Positions 1-9,789 of a stretch of DNA of 64,000 nucleotides are shown in pieces. Position 1 is the first letter of the stretch; each line of letters opens with the position of its first letter. Below the pieces are notes generated by a model. The model saw only the letters and a program-made list of their open reading frames with translations. It was not told where the DNA came from and did not search any database. This stretch comes from UBA6163 sp031411655 (lineage in GTDB: Bacteria > Planctomycetota > Planctomycetia > Pirellulales > Pirellulaceae). Location: positions 116,832 to 180,831 of the forward strand of contig JANOBM010000056.1 in the NCBI GenBank assembly GCA_031411655.1, written 5' to 3'. Position numbers and translations under genes: made by a program.

Positions 1-3000
1 GCGTTAGCGCCGCGATTGAACTCGAATGCCAGCGAGGTTGCGCCGTCACAACCCACAGCGGCAAGGCAAGTCGGTTCCCCGGTACCTGGAGCGGCGGTTA
101 AGGGAGCTCCGAATACCGTCTTGCCTGGTGGCGCGGTGGACCGGTTCCTAGTAGATCTCGTTGTCGAGCTAACAGGATATAGCGCCGATCTCATTGACTT
201 CGATGCCGACTTAGAGGCCGAGCTTGGCGTTGACAGTATTAAGAAAGCACAGATCATTGGCGAATTGGCAGAGTGGGCATCGATCGAACTGGACCTCAAG
301 CGAATGAAGTTATCAGACTTCCTTTCGCTAGCTGATATTCGAAAGCTTGCCTCGACGTCCAACGTTGATTTTTCGGAACTGTCGAGTGAGTTTTCACGGC
401 CAGAAGAGATCGTTGATTCTGGTTTTTCCGAACCTTTGCGGCAAGGTCCGTTGCACTTAGACAGCGGTAGCGATGTGACGAGGCCTACCGGTGATGAGAC
501 AGCGACATCGGAAATCGATCCTATCGCCGCGCTGATGATTGATTTTATTGTTGATCAAACGGGTTACTCACCATCGATCATCGATATGGATGCTGACTTG
601 GAAGGTGAACTCGGAATCGACAGTATTAAAAAAGCGCAGCTTCTGGGTGAGCTTGCAAGTCACTTTGAACTTGAAGAAATCGATTTGCGGCGCGTTCGGC
701 TGGCGGATTTTCCCACACTCGAATCGATTCGGACGTTTATCGTTCAGCACTCGTCGAAAAGTGTTAGGGAACCGTCTGCAGTCGACCCATCGAACGAATG
801 GAAAGGACGATCGTCGGACCTTGCGGCATCTAAAAAAAAAATGATTCGTCGAGCCCTTCGGTCGCTCGTTGATGAACCGAAGCAAGAACCGCAGCAAGCT
901 TTGCTGAAAGCCTTCAGTGAAGGCGAGTTGAATGAGATGCGATCGCAGGGAAAGGGCGGATCGGCATTGATTGCCCTCGCGAACGACGTTGGCGTATTGC
1001 AGGAATCTTTGTGGCACTGGATCGATACTGATGCGTTGCAGGCAGAAACTGCGAAGCGCACGGCAAGACTGCATGGTTCGGCCAACCATGGCGGCTTTGC
1101 TGGAGATCGGGACGCAAGCAAAGTGCCCGCGCCGACTCTGCCAATTCCACGAAGAGGAACCTGCCGTTTCGCCCTCAAGGTGGTTAATGCCCAACGACTC
1201 AGCGGCATGCCCAGGAACCCAATACTCCATGGACCATCGCTAATCGTTGGTAACAATCCGGTTGCCGATGCGATCGCCCAGCGACTGCATGGTTTGGGTG
1301 TCAAGTCTCATCGACTTGATACAAACATCGCGATGGCCCAACTCGATTCCGTACTTGACGCCGTTTGGAAAATGGGTGAAACGCCCCACCTCTTTTTAGT
1401 GTCGGCCTATGACGCGAACGCGATGACGGCCCTGTCGACAAGTGACTGGCTTCGCCGACGTGAAGCCGCGCTGTCCGTTCCGTTTCGAGTTTGTCAACGA
1501 TGGATGCAGCGGATGATTGACGGCGACTGGATGAATCGTGCGTCGCTCGCCACCGTGGTTCATGCGGGTGGCGATTTTGGTTTCTCCGCAGCGCGGCCGG
1601 GCACGTGGGAGTCGGGTGGCCTTGCTGGGCTGACAAAGGCGATGTTGATTGAAGCCTGGATGCGGGGTTTTTGTGAGACTCCGATGAAAGTGGTAGACGC
1701 AGCCGAAGAATCGACGGTGGAGGGCCTTGTCGAAGGGGTTTTTCGGGAACTGGCATTGCCGTCACATGATGAAGAAGTCGTGGTGGACGGTGAGTTGAGA
1801 TTGGCGGTACGACCCGAATATTGTCCGCTTGGGCTATCTGAAGAAGTCGTTGCTCGTCCTCGCGTGACTCGCGGCGGCAACTGGGTGGTCTCGGGTGGCG
1901 GACGTGGGATCACCGCAATGACTTCGATGGCTTTGGCAGAGAAGTACGGATTGAAACTTCATTTGCTTGGCACCGCACCGGTTCCGCATTTGACGGCAGC
2001 GATTCGTGATCGCGGTGCATCGGATCGGCCAGCACTTCGCAGAGAAGTGATGAATCAGGCACAGCGGAACGGCGAGAATCCGATCGAGCGTTGGCGTGAT
2101 ACGGAGAAGGCGATTGAGATCGAGATCACACTAGCGCAATGCAGAAGCCGGGGCATCCGTGCTGAGTATCACAGCGTCGATGTCTCCGATGCAATGGCGG
2201 TCAGGCATCTGCTCGATCAAATTAGGCATCAGCACGGGCCGATCCGTGGCGTGATCCATGGGGCAGGCGCAGGTCAAGATGCGAGATTCGATCGCAAACG
2301 CATGGATAAGGTTGAAAAGTGTATACGCGCCAAGGTTGATGGTTGTCTCGCGCTCGCCGAAGCAACGAGTGAGGATCCGCTGGAGTGGTTCGTGGGATTT
2401 GGATCGATCAGTGGGCGGTTCGGGGCAAACGGTCATACCGACTATTCACTTGCCAACGACATGCTTGCGAAGGTCATTGGGTGTTTGCGCAAACAACGCC
2501 CCGAAATCAGGTGCCTGACCTTCCATTGGCACGCGTGGGGCGATATTGGGATGGCAGCTAAACCTGAGGCGAAACTTGCATTGGAGATGATTGGGATGGA
2601 GTTTATGCCTGCGGAAGAAGGCTTAGCGCATTTTATGGCGGAATTTGAGTTCGGTGGTGATCAAAGCGAAGTGTTGATAACCGACCGCAACTACATCCGT
2701 AAGTTCTTTCCGGGACTCGAAACAGACCATTCCCGAGCCGTTACGTTACCAATGCTGGATCCGAATGGATCGAAGTCGAATGTCTGCGTCTCGGGCAGCG
2801 TGAATTCGTCATCCGGTGGACATCCCAATGAGAGTTTTGCTCGAGTGGATGCTTGGACGGTGACGCTTGATCCAACGTCGGATCGTTTTTTAAGCGAGCA
2901 TTGCGTAAGCGGACGTCCGACGTTGCCATTCGTCATGGCGTTGGAAATGATGGCAGAGGCCGCATGCTGGAAGGCGGGTGGAAAAAAGATTGCTCTCTGT

Positions 3001-3654
3001 CGCCAAGCAGAGGCAATCCACCCATTGAAATTTATGGGTGACGACGCGATCGCGGTTGAAGTGGTCGAAGACCGACGCGATCCTCTCGCCAATGCGTGGA
3101 ATTTACAGGCAGACCTCAGGCGAAGGGATGGCCGGATTGTGGATGCCGGCCGTGTGCATTTTCGTGCTTCTTTTGAAGCGTCGTCGAGAATGCCAGACAG
3201 GTTGCCGAATTTTCCGTCCGCTGATCTGAAGTTTGAACCTGTTGTGTACCTTGGTCCAGACGCGCCGATTTATCATGGTGAGTCACTTCAAACGTTGAAG
3301 TCAATTGCCATTTCCAGTAATGATGCAGTGGGAAAAATCACGGCGCCCTCCCCTGTTCAACTGGGCGGTGTGCAGAGGCCGGTGAATGGCTGGGTGATTC
3401 CGTGTGCTGTGATGGATGCAACGCTTTACGCGTCTGCAATACTTGCCTTTCGATTAAGTGGTCGACCAAGCCTTCCAGTTCGATTTGAGGAGATCCACAT
3501 TGGGCGTTCACCCGAGCCCGGTGAACCTCTACAGGTTCATGTCCGTGCGAACGTGGCCGATGATTCCGGTATAACGTTAATGGTCGATTTGTATGGTCTC
3601 AATGGTGATCGTTTGCTGGTGATCCGCGGCTATCGAATCCATTGGTTGTTGTGA
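1..3654 (+). CDS. C-terminal part of a PUFA-type iterative type I polyketide synthase (ACP-ACP-KR-DH)
   Basis: The reading frame is open to the left edge, so the gene is cut; the ketosynthase and acyltransferase expected upstream lie outside. Numbering from the first in-window TTG (base 16), two acyl carrier domains carry the phosphopantetheine serine in GVDSIKKA (Ser74) and GIDSIKKA (Ser203). A structural Rossmann half (about 405-600) and a catalytic ketoreductase half (about 620-850) follow, with GGGRGI at 627-632 and the Ser/Tyr/Asn catalytic set (SISG near 798, Tyr810, Asn814). A hotdog dehydratase-like domain fills about 943-1212, with His962 in SEHCVSGRPTLP. The order KS-AT-ACPn-KR-DH is known for PUFA synthases, heterocyst-glycolipid synthases and enediyne PKSs, and the DSIKKA motif is closest to PUFA-type carriers. 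The product is unknown, but a long-chain lipid is likely. The protein would be cytosolic and act with the two genes that follow. Confidence 0.88.
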   Translation, partial: ALAPRLNSNASEVAPSQPTAARQVGSPVPGAAVKGAPNTVLPGGAVDRFLVDLVVELTGYSADLIDFDADLEAELGVDSIKKAQIIGELAEWASIELDLKRMKLSDFLSLADIRKLASTSNVDFSELSSEFSRPEEIVDSGFSEPLRQGPLHLDSGSDVTRPTGDETATSEIDPIAALMIDFIVDQTGYSPSIIDMDADLEGELGIDSIKKAQLLGELASHFELEEIDLRRVRLADFPTLESIRTFIVQHSSKSVREPSAVDPSNEWKGRSSDLAASKKKMIRRALRSLVDEPKQEPQQALLKAFSEGELNEMRSQGKGGSALIALANDVGVLQESLWHWIDTDALQAETAKRTARLHGSANHGGFAGDRDASKVPAPTLPIPRRGTCRFALKVVNAQRLSGMPRNPILHGPSLIVGNNPVADAIAQRLHGLGVKSHRLDTNIAMAQLDSVLDAVWKMGETPHLFLVSAYDANAMTALSTSDWLRRREAALSVPFRVCQRWMQRMIDGDWMNRASLATVVHAGGDFGFSAARPGTWESGGLAGLTKAMLIEAWMRGFCETPMKVVDAAEESTVEGLVEGVFRELALPSHDEEVVVDGELRLAVRPEYCPLGLSEEVVARPRVTRGGNWVVSGGGRGITAMTSMALAEKYGLKLHLLGTAPVPHLTAAIRDRGASDRPALRREVMNQAQRNGENPIERWRDTEKAIEIEITLAQCRSRGIRAEYHSVDVSDAMAVRHLLDQIRHQHGPIRGVIHGAGAGQDARFDRKRMDKVEKCIRAKVDGCLALAEATSEDPLEWFVGFGSISGRFGANGHTDYSLANDMLAKVIGCLRKQRPEIRCLTFHWHAWGDIGMAAKPEAKLALEMIGMEFMPAEEGLAHFMAEFEFGGDQSEVLITDRNYIRKFFPGLETDHSRAVTLPMLDPNGSKSNVCVSGSVNSSSGGHPNESFARVDAWTVTLDPTSDRFLSEHCVSGRPTLPFVMALEMMAEAACWKAGGKKIALCRQAEAIHPLKFMGDDAIAVEVVEDRRDPLANAWNLQADLRRRDGRIVDAGRVHFRASFEASSRMPDRLPNFPSADLKFEPVVYLGPDAPIYHGESLQTLKSIAISSNDAVGKITAPSPVQLGGVQRPVNGWVIPCAVMDATLYASAILAFRLSGRPSLPVRFEEIHIGRSPEPGEPLQVHVRANVADDSGITLMVDLYGLNGDRLLVIRGYRIHWLL

Positions 3655-3754
3655 GACGGTGGACGGCGCGATTCAGGTGTCTTGCGTCGTCACGTTTGCG
3701 ATTGAATGGCTTGTGGAAAGGCTTATTGCTCTCCATGTTGAAATGTAGTTGCTT

Positions 3755-4537
3755 ATGAATCAGGGGAATCCATTGTTAGACTTGCAGGGAAAACGAGCTT
3801 TGGTGACGGGCGCGAGTCGCGGTGTCGGGCGCGCATGCGCCCTGCGACTGGCCCAAGCTGGTGCTGACGTAGTGGTGAATTTTTTGAATTCTCAGCAAGC
3901 AGCAGCTGATGTCGTTCGCGAAATACAAGGCTACGGTGTGAGAGCGATGGCGATACGGGCCGATGTTGCCGATCGCGACGATGTCTTCGCAATGGTTGAA
4001 ACCGTAACGGAGCGGTTGAGTGGACTTGATATCGTTGTGAGCAATGTGGCAGCGGGCGGTTTTCGAGGGATGTCCGAAGTAACTCCTGCCTCTTTCGAGG
4101 CGACCATTCGAACTAATTCGGCGCCGGTGATTTGGCTCGCTCAGGCGGCGATGGAGGCGTTAGCAGCTTCCACGTTTCATGGAAAGGTGGTTGCAATATC
4201 GAGTCACGGTTCGCAATGGGCAGTTCCCCATTATGCAGCGATCGGTGCGTCAAAGGCTGCGTTAGAAAGTTTGATCCGGCACCTTGCGCTCGAGTATGGT
4301 CCGCGGGGAGTCAACTTCAACTGCGTGTTACCTGGTATCATTGCGACCGACGCAGTGCTTACGATGCCGAATGTTGAGGATCTCATTCAAGCGGCTCAGT
4401 CTCGCATGATGCTAGGAGCACGATCGTTAACGCCAGAGGACGTTGCTAACGTTGTCGCGTTTTTAGTGAGCCCACTCAGCGATTTGATTCAAGGCCAAGT
4501 AGTGGTCATTGATGGTGGAGTGAGCATCCGTGTCTGA
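3755..4537 (+). CDS. FabL-like enoyl-ACP reductase (SDR family)
   Basis: This 260-residue Rossmann oxidoreductase has the nucleotide motif GASRGVGRA near the N-terminus and the C-terminal IDGG typical of short-chain dehydrogenases. The catalytic tyrosine and lysine are spaced YX6K (YAAIGASK). That spacing marks FabI/FabL enoyl-ACP reductases, whereas classical ketoreductases have YX3K. The end of the protein also resembles Bacillus FabL. The likely role is trans-acting enoyl reduction for the PKS, which shows KR and DH but no enoyl reductase domain in the visible part. ATG 3755 was chosen over the TTG at 3749. The last 8 bases overlap the next gene, so translation is probably coupled. A ketoreductase role cannot be excluded. 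Confidence 0.82.
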   Translation: MNQGNPLLDLQGKRALVTGASRGVGRACALRLAQAGADVVVNFLNSQQAAADVVREIQGYGVRAMAIRADVADRDDVFAMVETVTERLSGLDIVVSNVAAGGFRGMSEVTPASFEATIRTNSAPVIWLAQAAMEALAASTFHGKVVAISSHGSQWAVPHYAAIGASKAALESLIRHLALEYGPRGVNFNCVLPGIIATDAVLTMPNVEDLIQAAQSRMMLGARSLTPEDVANVVAFLVSPLSDLIQGQVVVIDGGVSIRV

Positions 4538-5861
4538 GTCGTCAGGAGGATCTTGGCGATCGCTGGTGACGACTGAACGCTACATGCTTCGATCGGAACA
4601 AGCGGGTGGCGCGATGACATTTTCAACCACCTTCGACTTCTTGGGGAACGTCGATGTGGATGTTTTTGAGCAAGCCGTTCGGACGGTAATTGCGGATCAT
4701 CCGCTACTGGGGTGTGTTTTTGAATCGTCACCATCCGGACTCGTATGGCGATCGGTTTCAACTTCAAACGTGTTTCGGCACCGCCGAGAAATGCGATTGC
4801 CGGGGCGTCATCCCACGCCAATCGAGCCACTGGATTTGTCCGCTGCGTCTGGAGTCCGCGTTGAATTAATATCCACTGATGATGGCCGATGGAGGGTCGA
4901 TGCGCACTATCACCACGGATGTGTCGATGGTCAAGGCGCGATGCGATTCTTGCGGGACGTCTTTGTCGTGTATGCTGCGATCATCGATGGCCATTCGTTT
5001 GCGTTGCGAGTCTCGTCTGAAGGACTCCAGGACCGTGGATTGTTTGCTGTACCTCCTGGTGAGAGACCGATCGGTATTGTCGAAGGGATGCGAAACCTTT
5101 GGACAACCGTTCGTGGCAAAAACGCAAGGTTCCCGCCAATGGAGGATGGTGACGCGAATGGATTAGCCGGAAGTCATGTTGTTGAACTGATGGTCGATTC
5201 GGGTCTCGATGCGAAGGCACGGGCCCTCGCCGAACGAGGTTACACGCTGAATGATTTGGCATTGGCTGCTACCTTCTTGGTCTTGGCCGGTACCGAATTG
5301 TGTTCGCAAGAGGATCGATACTTGTCGATTCTAAACCCGGTTGATTTAAGATCCTGGGGTGATCGGAGATTGCCTGCAGCCAATCGAATCGGGCTCGCTT
5401 TTCTTCGACGACGACATTCAAACTGTTGTTCGGCGCGTGAGCTTCTTGAGTCCGTGACCAATCAAATGAAGTACGTCCGCAGGCGAGGAGTTGCGGCGGA
5501 ATTGATGAAAGGAGTGAGTTTGGTGGAGAATGTGCCCGGCCTGTTGGCGTTCATTGAGAGAACCAAGCGATTCGTACCGACCGCGACACTTACCAGCATG
5601 ACGAATCTGAGGCTCGGACGGCGTTATGGCATGACCCAGGACGAACAGGGATGGCGGCTTGGCGGCGCCTTGGTTGAAAATTCATCAGGTTTTGCACCGT
5701 TGCCTGCGGGTGTGCCACTTGCCATTGCGATCATTGACTGCGTCGGACCCCTTTCGATTACAATGCGGGGCTGTAATCGGCATTTTAATGAGGAGAGTTT
5801 GCATTCGCTGGCCCGTCGTTGGCGAATGGAACTCGAGGTACTCTGTCAACAATACGAATGA
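4530..5861 (+). CDS. Condensation-domain superfamily acyltransferase
   Basis: This 443-residue protein carries the full HHxxxDG motif of the condensation / CoA-dependent acyltransferase superfamily (HHGCVDG, residues 128-134). Its length matches a single stand-alone domain (NRPS C domains, PapA-type and wax-ester/alcohol acyltransferases). No adenylation or carrier domain and no DFGWG motif is visible. The family moves an acyl group from a carrier or CoA to an alcohol or amine, so here it probably releases the PKS chain onto an acceptor as an ester or amide. The start is GTG 4530, inside the end of the reductase gene (8-base overlap), which puts the two genes on one transcript. The acceptor substrate is unknown. 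Confidence 0.75.
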   Translation: MSESSGGSWRSLVTTERYMLRSEQAGGAMTFSTTFDFLGNVDVDVFEQAVRTVIADHPLLGCVFESSPSGLVWRSVSTSNVFRHRREMRLPGRHPTPIEPLDLSAASGVRVELISTDDGRWRVDAHYHHGCVDGQGAMRFLRDVFVVYAAIIDGHSFALRVSSEGLQDRGLFAVPPGERPIGIVEGMRNLWTTVRGKNARFPPMEDGDANGLAGSHVVELMVDSGLDAKARALAERGYTLNDLALAATFLVLAGTELCSQEDRYLSILNPVDLRSWGDRRLPAANRIGLAFLRRRHSNCCSARELLESVTNQMKYVRRRGVAAELMKGVSLVENVPGLLAFIERTKRFVPTATLTSMTNLRLGRRYGMTQDEQGWRLGGALVENSSGFAPLPAGVPLAIAIIDCVGPLSITMRGCNRHFNEESLHSLARRWRMELEVLCQQYE

Positions 5862-5870
5862 AGCCACACC

Positions 5871-7058
5871 ATGGTCTCCAACGGCTTGCTTAAGTTACTT
5901 TCAGTGCTGCTTTTAATAGGTGCGATCGGAGTGATCGCTGTCGATGTTCGGAAAGAAATGCTGTCGAAGTCGAACGGGGGCGAGGGACCAGCCGATTCCG
6001 CAAACCAGGATTCGTTGGCGACATCCGATAAGTTACCTGGTTCAACCGAGGGTGATGCAGCGGGAGGAACGCAGTCGTCAGGTGTCGATCTATCAGGAAC
6101 GGAAGATCAAGCGTCAAGCGACACTTTGTTAAACGAACCCCAGAGTCGTTTGGTCGTCGGCGTGATTGGTGCCACTCCAACGGCCGATCAGATTCATTCC
6201 ATCGCCGAAGTTCCTTGGCTGGAATCGCAGGTCAATCGTGCGTTCAACCAATCGAAAGAATTTGCCTGTCAGCTGTTGGCATCGGATGTGCCTGTTAAAC
6301 CCATGGTCGGTCGACCGTCGCCCGGCAAGCGAGGCATGCTCGGACGAATTCCTGCCGTTACCGTTGGTTTAGAAGTGGAACCCGCATCTCGATTAAAGCT
6401 TCCTACGGCGTCGCGCGGTGCGATCGAAGCCTACCTCCGAGATCACCGGCTGGCGATTGAGCCAACGATTTACCAGGCTGACGATGGAACGCATTACATT
6501 GGAACCGATTGTCGGACGGCGTTCTATCCACTTTCTGATCCGACGACCACCATTAAAGCCGAGCCGATGATTGAAGATGCCATCGGGCGCTTTCGAGCCT
6601 TGGGGACACTTCGAGAGACGAAGGACGCTGATGGACGAACGTTGGTTATGGCGTTTCGCTACATCCAAGTCGAACAGGACCGCGCCGTGCAGTTAGGTCC
6701 TCCGAAGGAGGTGACCGAATTGCTGTTTATACATCTCTCTCCCCATAATTCGGGAAGACTTCCAAAGATCGAAGCTTTTTCGACCAGTGATGCACGTCAA
6801 AAACTACACCGTCTCATGACCGATGATGCGATCACGACCCACCCAATTCCAACGATTTCGGCAAGTGTTCGCTTTGAAAAATTCGTCCTGATGGGTCTTT
6901 ATCCGGACAAGCCGATTGTGACCAATGTCAGGCCACGCGCGAGCGGGGTAATGAGTGTCGACACTATTTTGCGGCTTACTAAATCCGGCAGCGAAGAGAA
7001 TCGACTCACTTTTCAACAGGTGCTCGATCAGTTTGCAACCATTACTGATGGTGTTTGA
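5871..7058 (+). CDS. Signal-anchored protein of unknown function
   Basis: This 395-residue protein starts only 9 bases after the acyltransferase and so probably belongs to the same transcript. It has a hydrophobic N-terminal segment (residues about 4-24) followed by a Ser/Gly/Asp-rich linker to about residue 80, then a soluble domain of about 300 residues. This suggests anchoring in the cytoplasmic membrane with the globular part outside. I recognise no family or catalytic motif. By position it could help handle the polyketide product, but this is inference only. Confidence 0.7.
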   Translation: MVSNGLLKLLSVLLLIGAIGVIAVDVRKEMLSKSNGGEGPADSANQDSLATSDKLPGSTEGDAAGGTQSSGVDLSGTEDQASSDTLLNEPQSRLVVGVIGATPTADQIHSIAEVPWLESQVNRAFNQSKEFACQLLASDVPVKPMVGRPSPGKRGMLGRIPAVTVGLEVEPASRLKLPTASRGAIEAYLRDHRLAIEPTIYQADDGTHYIGTDCRTAFYPLSDPTTTIKAEPMIEDAIGRFRALGTLRETKDADGRTLVMAFRYIQVEQDRAVQLGPPKEVTELLFIHLSPHNSGRLPKIEAFSTSDARQKLHRLMTDDAITTHPIPTISASVRFEKFVLMGLYPDKPIVTNVRPRASGVMSVDTILRLTKSGSEENRLTFQQVLDQFATITDGV

Positions 7059-7086
7059 TTGAAGTCGAACAATCGATTGCGCCGCT

Positions 7087-8112
7087 ATGAAATCAATTCT
7101 TGTTACAGGAGGTGCCGGCTTCATTGGCAGTCAATTTGTGCGACAGACTATCGCGGCCCAACTGGCAAAAGTGATTGTTCTCGACTCGTTGACTTACGCC
7201 GGTAATCTCGGAAATCTTGAAGAAGTTGCGGACTCGGCGCTGCTTCACTTTTATCGCGGCGATATCGCTGACGGCGGGTTGGTAGCAGGGCTGTTGCTTA
7301 AGCATCAATGTGATGCCGTTATTCACTTTGCGGCTGAGACTCACGTTGATCGTTCGATCCGGAGGCCAGGAAAGTTCGTCCAGACCAATGTCGTGGGGAC
7401 ATGTTCATTACTTGACGCAGCGTTGCATCATTATCAATCGATGGATGAAGTGGAGCGTCGCTTATTCCGTTTCCTTCATGTTTCCACTGACGAAGTTTAC
7501 GGACAGCTTGGTGAATCGGGGCAATTCTCCGAGACGTCGTGCTATGCCCCATCTTCTCCCTATGCTGCTTCAAAAGCATCGAGCGACCACTTTGTCAGGG
7601 CTTACTTCAAGACCTACGGATTCCCCTCACTCATTACCAACTGCTCCAATAATTACGGCCCATTTCAAAACGTGGAGAAACTTATTCCGTCGACCATTTC
7701 CAAAGCGATTCGGGGAGAAGCGTTGCCCGTTTATGGTACTGGTAAGAACGTACGAGATTGGTTGCACGTAGAGGATCATTGCCGTGCCCTACTAATGGTT
7801 CTTGAGAGTGGTCGGGTCGGCGAGACCTATAGCATCGGAGGTGATTCGGAGTTGGCCAACATTGATGTTGTACGACAGATTTGTGCACATCTTGATAAGA
7901 CGATCGGAGTACCGGATAAGTCGTTTAGTGACTTAATTCGCTACGTAGACGATCGTCCAGGCCATGATTTTCGATACGCAATCAATCACTCTAAGATCAC
8001 TAGCGAACTGGGCTGGCGCCCCAAAATTGAGTTTCACTCAGGAATCGCGAGAACCGTCGATTGGTATGTGCAAAACAACGGCCTCGCTACCCAATCGGGT
8101 TCGTCCCCCTAG
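7087..8112 (+). CDS. rmlB: dTDP-glucose 4,6-dehydratase
   Basis: This 341-residue extended short-chain dehydrogenase has GGAGFIGS at the N-terminus for NAD binding, the family signature STDEVYG, and the catalytic YAASK. Full length and these motifs match RmlB/RfbB, which converts dTDP-glucose to dTDP-4-keto-6-deoxyglucose, the first committed step towards rhamnose and other deoxysugars. No rmlA, rmlC or rmlD is in the window. It starts 28 bases after the preceding unknown gene on the same strand and may be co-transcribed. If so, a deoxysugar might decorate the PKS product, but cell-surface polysaccharide synthesis is equally possible. Confidence 0.92.
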   Translation: MKSILVTGGAGFIGSQFVRQTIAAQLAKVIVLDSLTYAGNLGNLEEVADSALLHFYRGDIADGGLVAGLLLKHQCDAVIHFAAETHVDRSIRRPGKFVQTNVVGTCSLLDAALHHYQSMDEVERRLFRFLHVSTDEVYGQLGESGQFSETSCYAPSSPYAASKASSDHFVRAYFKTYGFPSLITNCSNNYGPFQNVEKLIPSTISKAIRGEALPVYGTGKNVRDWLHVEDHCRALLMVLESGRVGETYSIGGDSELANIDVVRQICAHLDKTIGVPDKSFSDLIRYVDDRPGHDFRYAINHSKITSELGWRPKIEFHSGIARTVDWYVQNNGLATQSGSSP

Positions 8113-8394
8113 GGTTGTAAAACGCTGTCCGCAACCGCCGAAACCTGTCGACTGCAAGGGAATATCGTCGTGTGCCCGAGTTCCCTGCCTGAACAATTGT
8201 CGATCACCTCGAGCGTCCGCAAAGTGTCATCGTCAGTTCGTTTCACCCGCATAGGATCATCGTGCCTGTAGATTTCGCGCGAGGTAAACTTCCGCCCGGA
8301 GTGACTGCGCCGGGTTGCCGATTGAGCATCGAAATCGGATATTAAGGCACGTACGTCTTGAGCCACTTTCCCTTTAACCCTGATGTAAGATCGA

Positions 8395-9714
8395 ATGTCT
8401 GCATTTCCGAATATCCCAAAGATTGAGTACGAAGGCCCGAAGAGCGACAATCCACTCGCGTTTCGCTGGTACAACCCGAACGAAATCATCGAGGGAAAGA
8501 CGATGCGAGATCACTTGCGATTCTCGATCGTTTACTGGCATACATTTCGTGGAACCGGTAGCGACCCATTTGGGCCTGGGACAGCGGTTCGGCCGTGGGA
8601 CGACGGATCGAACAGTGTTGAGAATGCATGTGTTCGTGCGCGGGTTGCGTTCGAGCTGTTCGAGAAGTTACAAGCTCCTTTTTACGCGTTTCATGATCGC
8701 GATGTGGCACCCGAAGGAGATACCCTCAAGCAATCGCACAAGAACTTTGATGCCGTCGTTGATGTTCTCGAAGAAGAGCAAAAACGATCGGGTGTAAAAC
8801 TTCTCTGGGGCACGGCGAACCTATTTAGCAACCCTCGTTTCATGCATGGTGCGGCGACAAGCTGCAATGCCGATGTGTTTGCCTATGGCGCAGCCCAGGT
8901 CAAAAAATGCTTGGAAGTTACCAAACGCTTGGGTGGTGAAAATTATGTGTTCTGGGGCGGACGAGAAGGTTATCAAACGCTCTATAACACCGACATGAAG
9001 CGAGAGCTGGATCACTTGGCGAAGTTTTTTCACATGGCGGTGGACTACGCCAAGAAGATTGGATTCACGGGGCAGTTTTTGATTGAGCCCAAGCCTAAAG
9101 AGCCGACCAAGCATCAGTACGACAGTGACGCAGCCGCATGCATTAACTTCCTAAGAGCATACGGCCTGCTCGACAAGTTCAAGTTGAATATCGAAACCAA
9201 TCACGCGACGCTAGCCGGCCATACAATGATGCATGAGCTGGATTATGCGGGGATCCAAGGGGCGTTGGGGAGCATCGACGCCAATACGGGTGACCTGATG
9301 CTCGGCTGGGACACGGACCAATTCCCGACCGATTATTACCTCACGACCCAATCGATGCTTGCCATCCTTAAGCATGGCGGAATCGCGCCCGGCGGTGTTA
9401 ATTTCGATGCCAAGGTGCGGCGTGAGTCGTTCGAGCCAATCGATTTGTTCTACGCGCATATCGGTGGGATGGACGCCTTCGCGAAGGGCCTCAAGATCGC
9501 AGCGGCGATTCGTGCTGACGGTGGCGTGCAAGACATTATTCGCAACCGATACAGCAGCTGGGATGAGGGCATAGGAGCCAAAATTGAAGCAGGGAGCGTC
9601 ACGCTGGCCGATTTGGAAGCTTACATGCTCGAAAAAGGCGAAGTTGCTCCCAATGCCAGTGGTCGCCAAGAAATGATCGAGGCCTTGATCAACAAGTTCG
9701 TCGATCGGGTCTGA
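8395..9714 (+). CDS. xylA: Xylose isomerase
   Basis: At 439 residues it has the full length of class II xylose isomerases. Family motifs are present in order: the catalytic-base region FHDRDVAPEGD, the metal-binding segment around FLIEPKPKEPTKHQYD, NHATLAGHTMMHEL, and LGWDTDQFPTD near the second metal site. The enzyme interconverts D-xylose and D-xylulose (and glucose/fructose) in the cytosol using divalent metals. The 282 bases upstream hold no gene and no clear promoter. No xylulokinase is adjacent; the next gene, on the opposite strand, is a ROK sugar kinase. Confidence 0.96.
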   Translation: MSAFPNIPKIEYEGPKSDNPLAFRWYNPNEIIEGKTMRDHLRFSIVYWHTFRGTGSDPFGPGTAVRPWDDGSNSVENACVRARVAFELFEKLQAPFYAFHDRDVAPEGDTLKQSHKNFDAVVDVLEEEQKRSGVKLLWGTANLFSNPRFMHGAATSCNADVFAYGAAQVKKCLEVTKRLGGENYVFWGGREGYQTLYNTDMKRELDHLAKFFHMAVDYAKKIGFTGQFLIEPKPKEPTKHQYDSDAAACINFLRAYGLLDKFKLNIETNHATLAGHTMMHELDYAGIQGALGSIDANTGDLMLGWDTDQFPTDYYLTTQSMLAILKHGGIAPGGVNFDAKVRRESFEPIDLFYAHIGGMDAFAKGLKIAAAIRADGGVQDIIRNRYSSWDEGIGAKIEAGSVTLADLEAYMLEKGEVAPNASGRQEMIEALINKFVDRV

Positions 9715-9768
9715 TTTCCAACGACCCCGAACGCGACGGCTGGGATCAGTCCAGCATTCGAGTATCAA

Positions 9769-9783
9769 GGCTGTTCAACAGCC
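9769..9783. other. Short palindrome between convergent genes
   Basis: A perfect odd palindrome, GGCTGTTCAACAGCC, sits between the ends of xylA and the ROK kinase gene. It could form a 5-7 bp hairpin in either transcript, but no T-run follows, so termination here is only a guess. Confidence 0.3.
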
Positions 9784-9789
9784 GTCGGT

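Noticed and set aside
568..1230. Long minus-strand open frame within the PKS gene.
   Set aside because: It lies antisense to clearly conserved ACP coding sequence and its product has no recognisable features.
3714..3730. Possible sigma-54 promoter before the FabL-like gene (TGG ... TTGCT).
   Set aside because: The spacing between GG and GC is 11 bases, not the required 10, and the rest of the consensus is poor.
8109..8489. 126-codon minus-strand frame covering the rmlB-xylA spacer and the xylA start.
   Set aside because: It overlaps the conserved N-terminus of xylA, and no family likeness or ribosome binding site was found.
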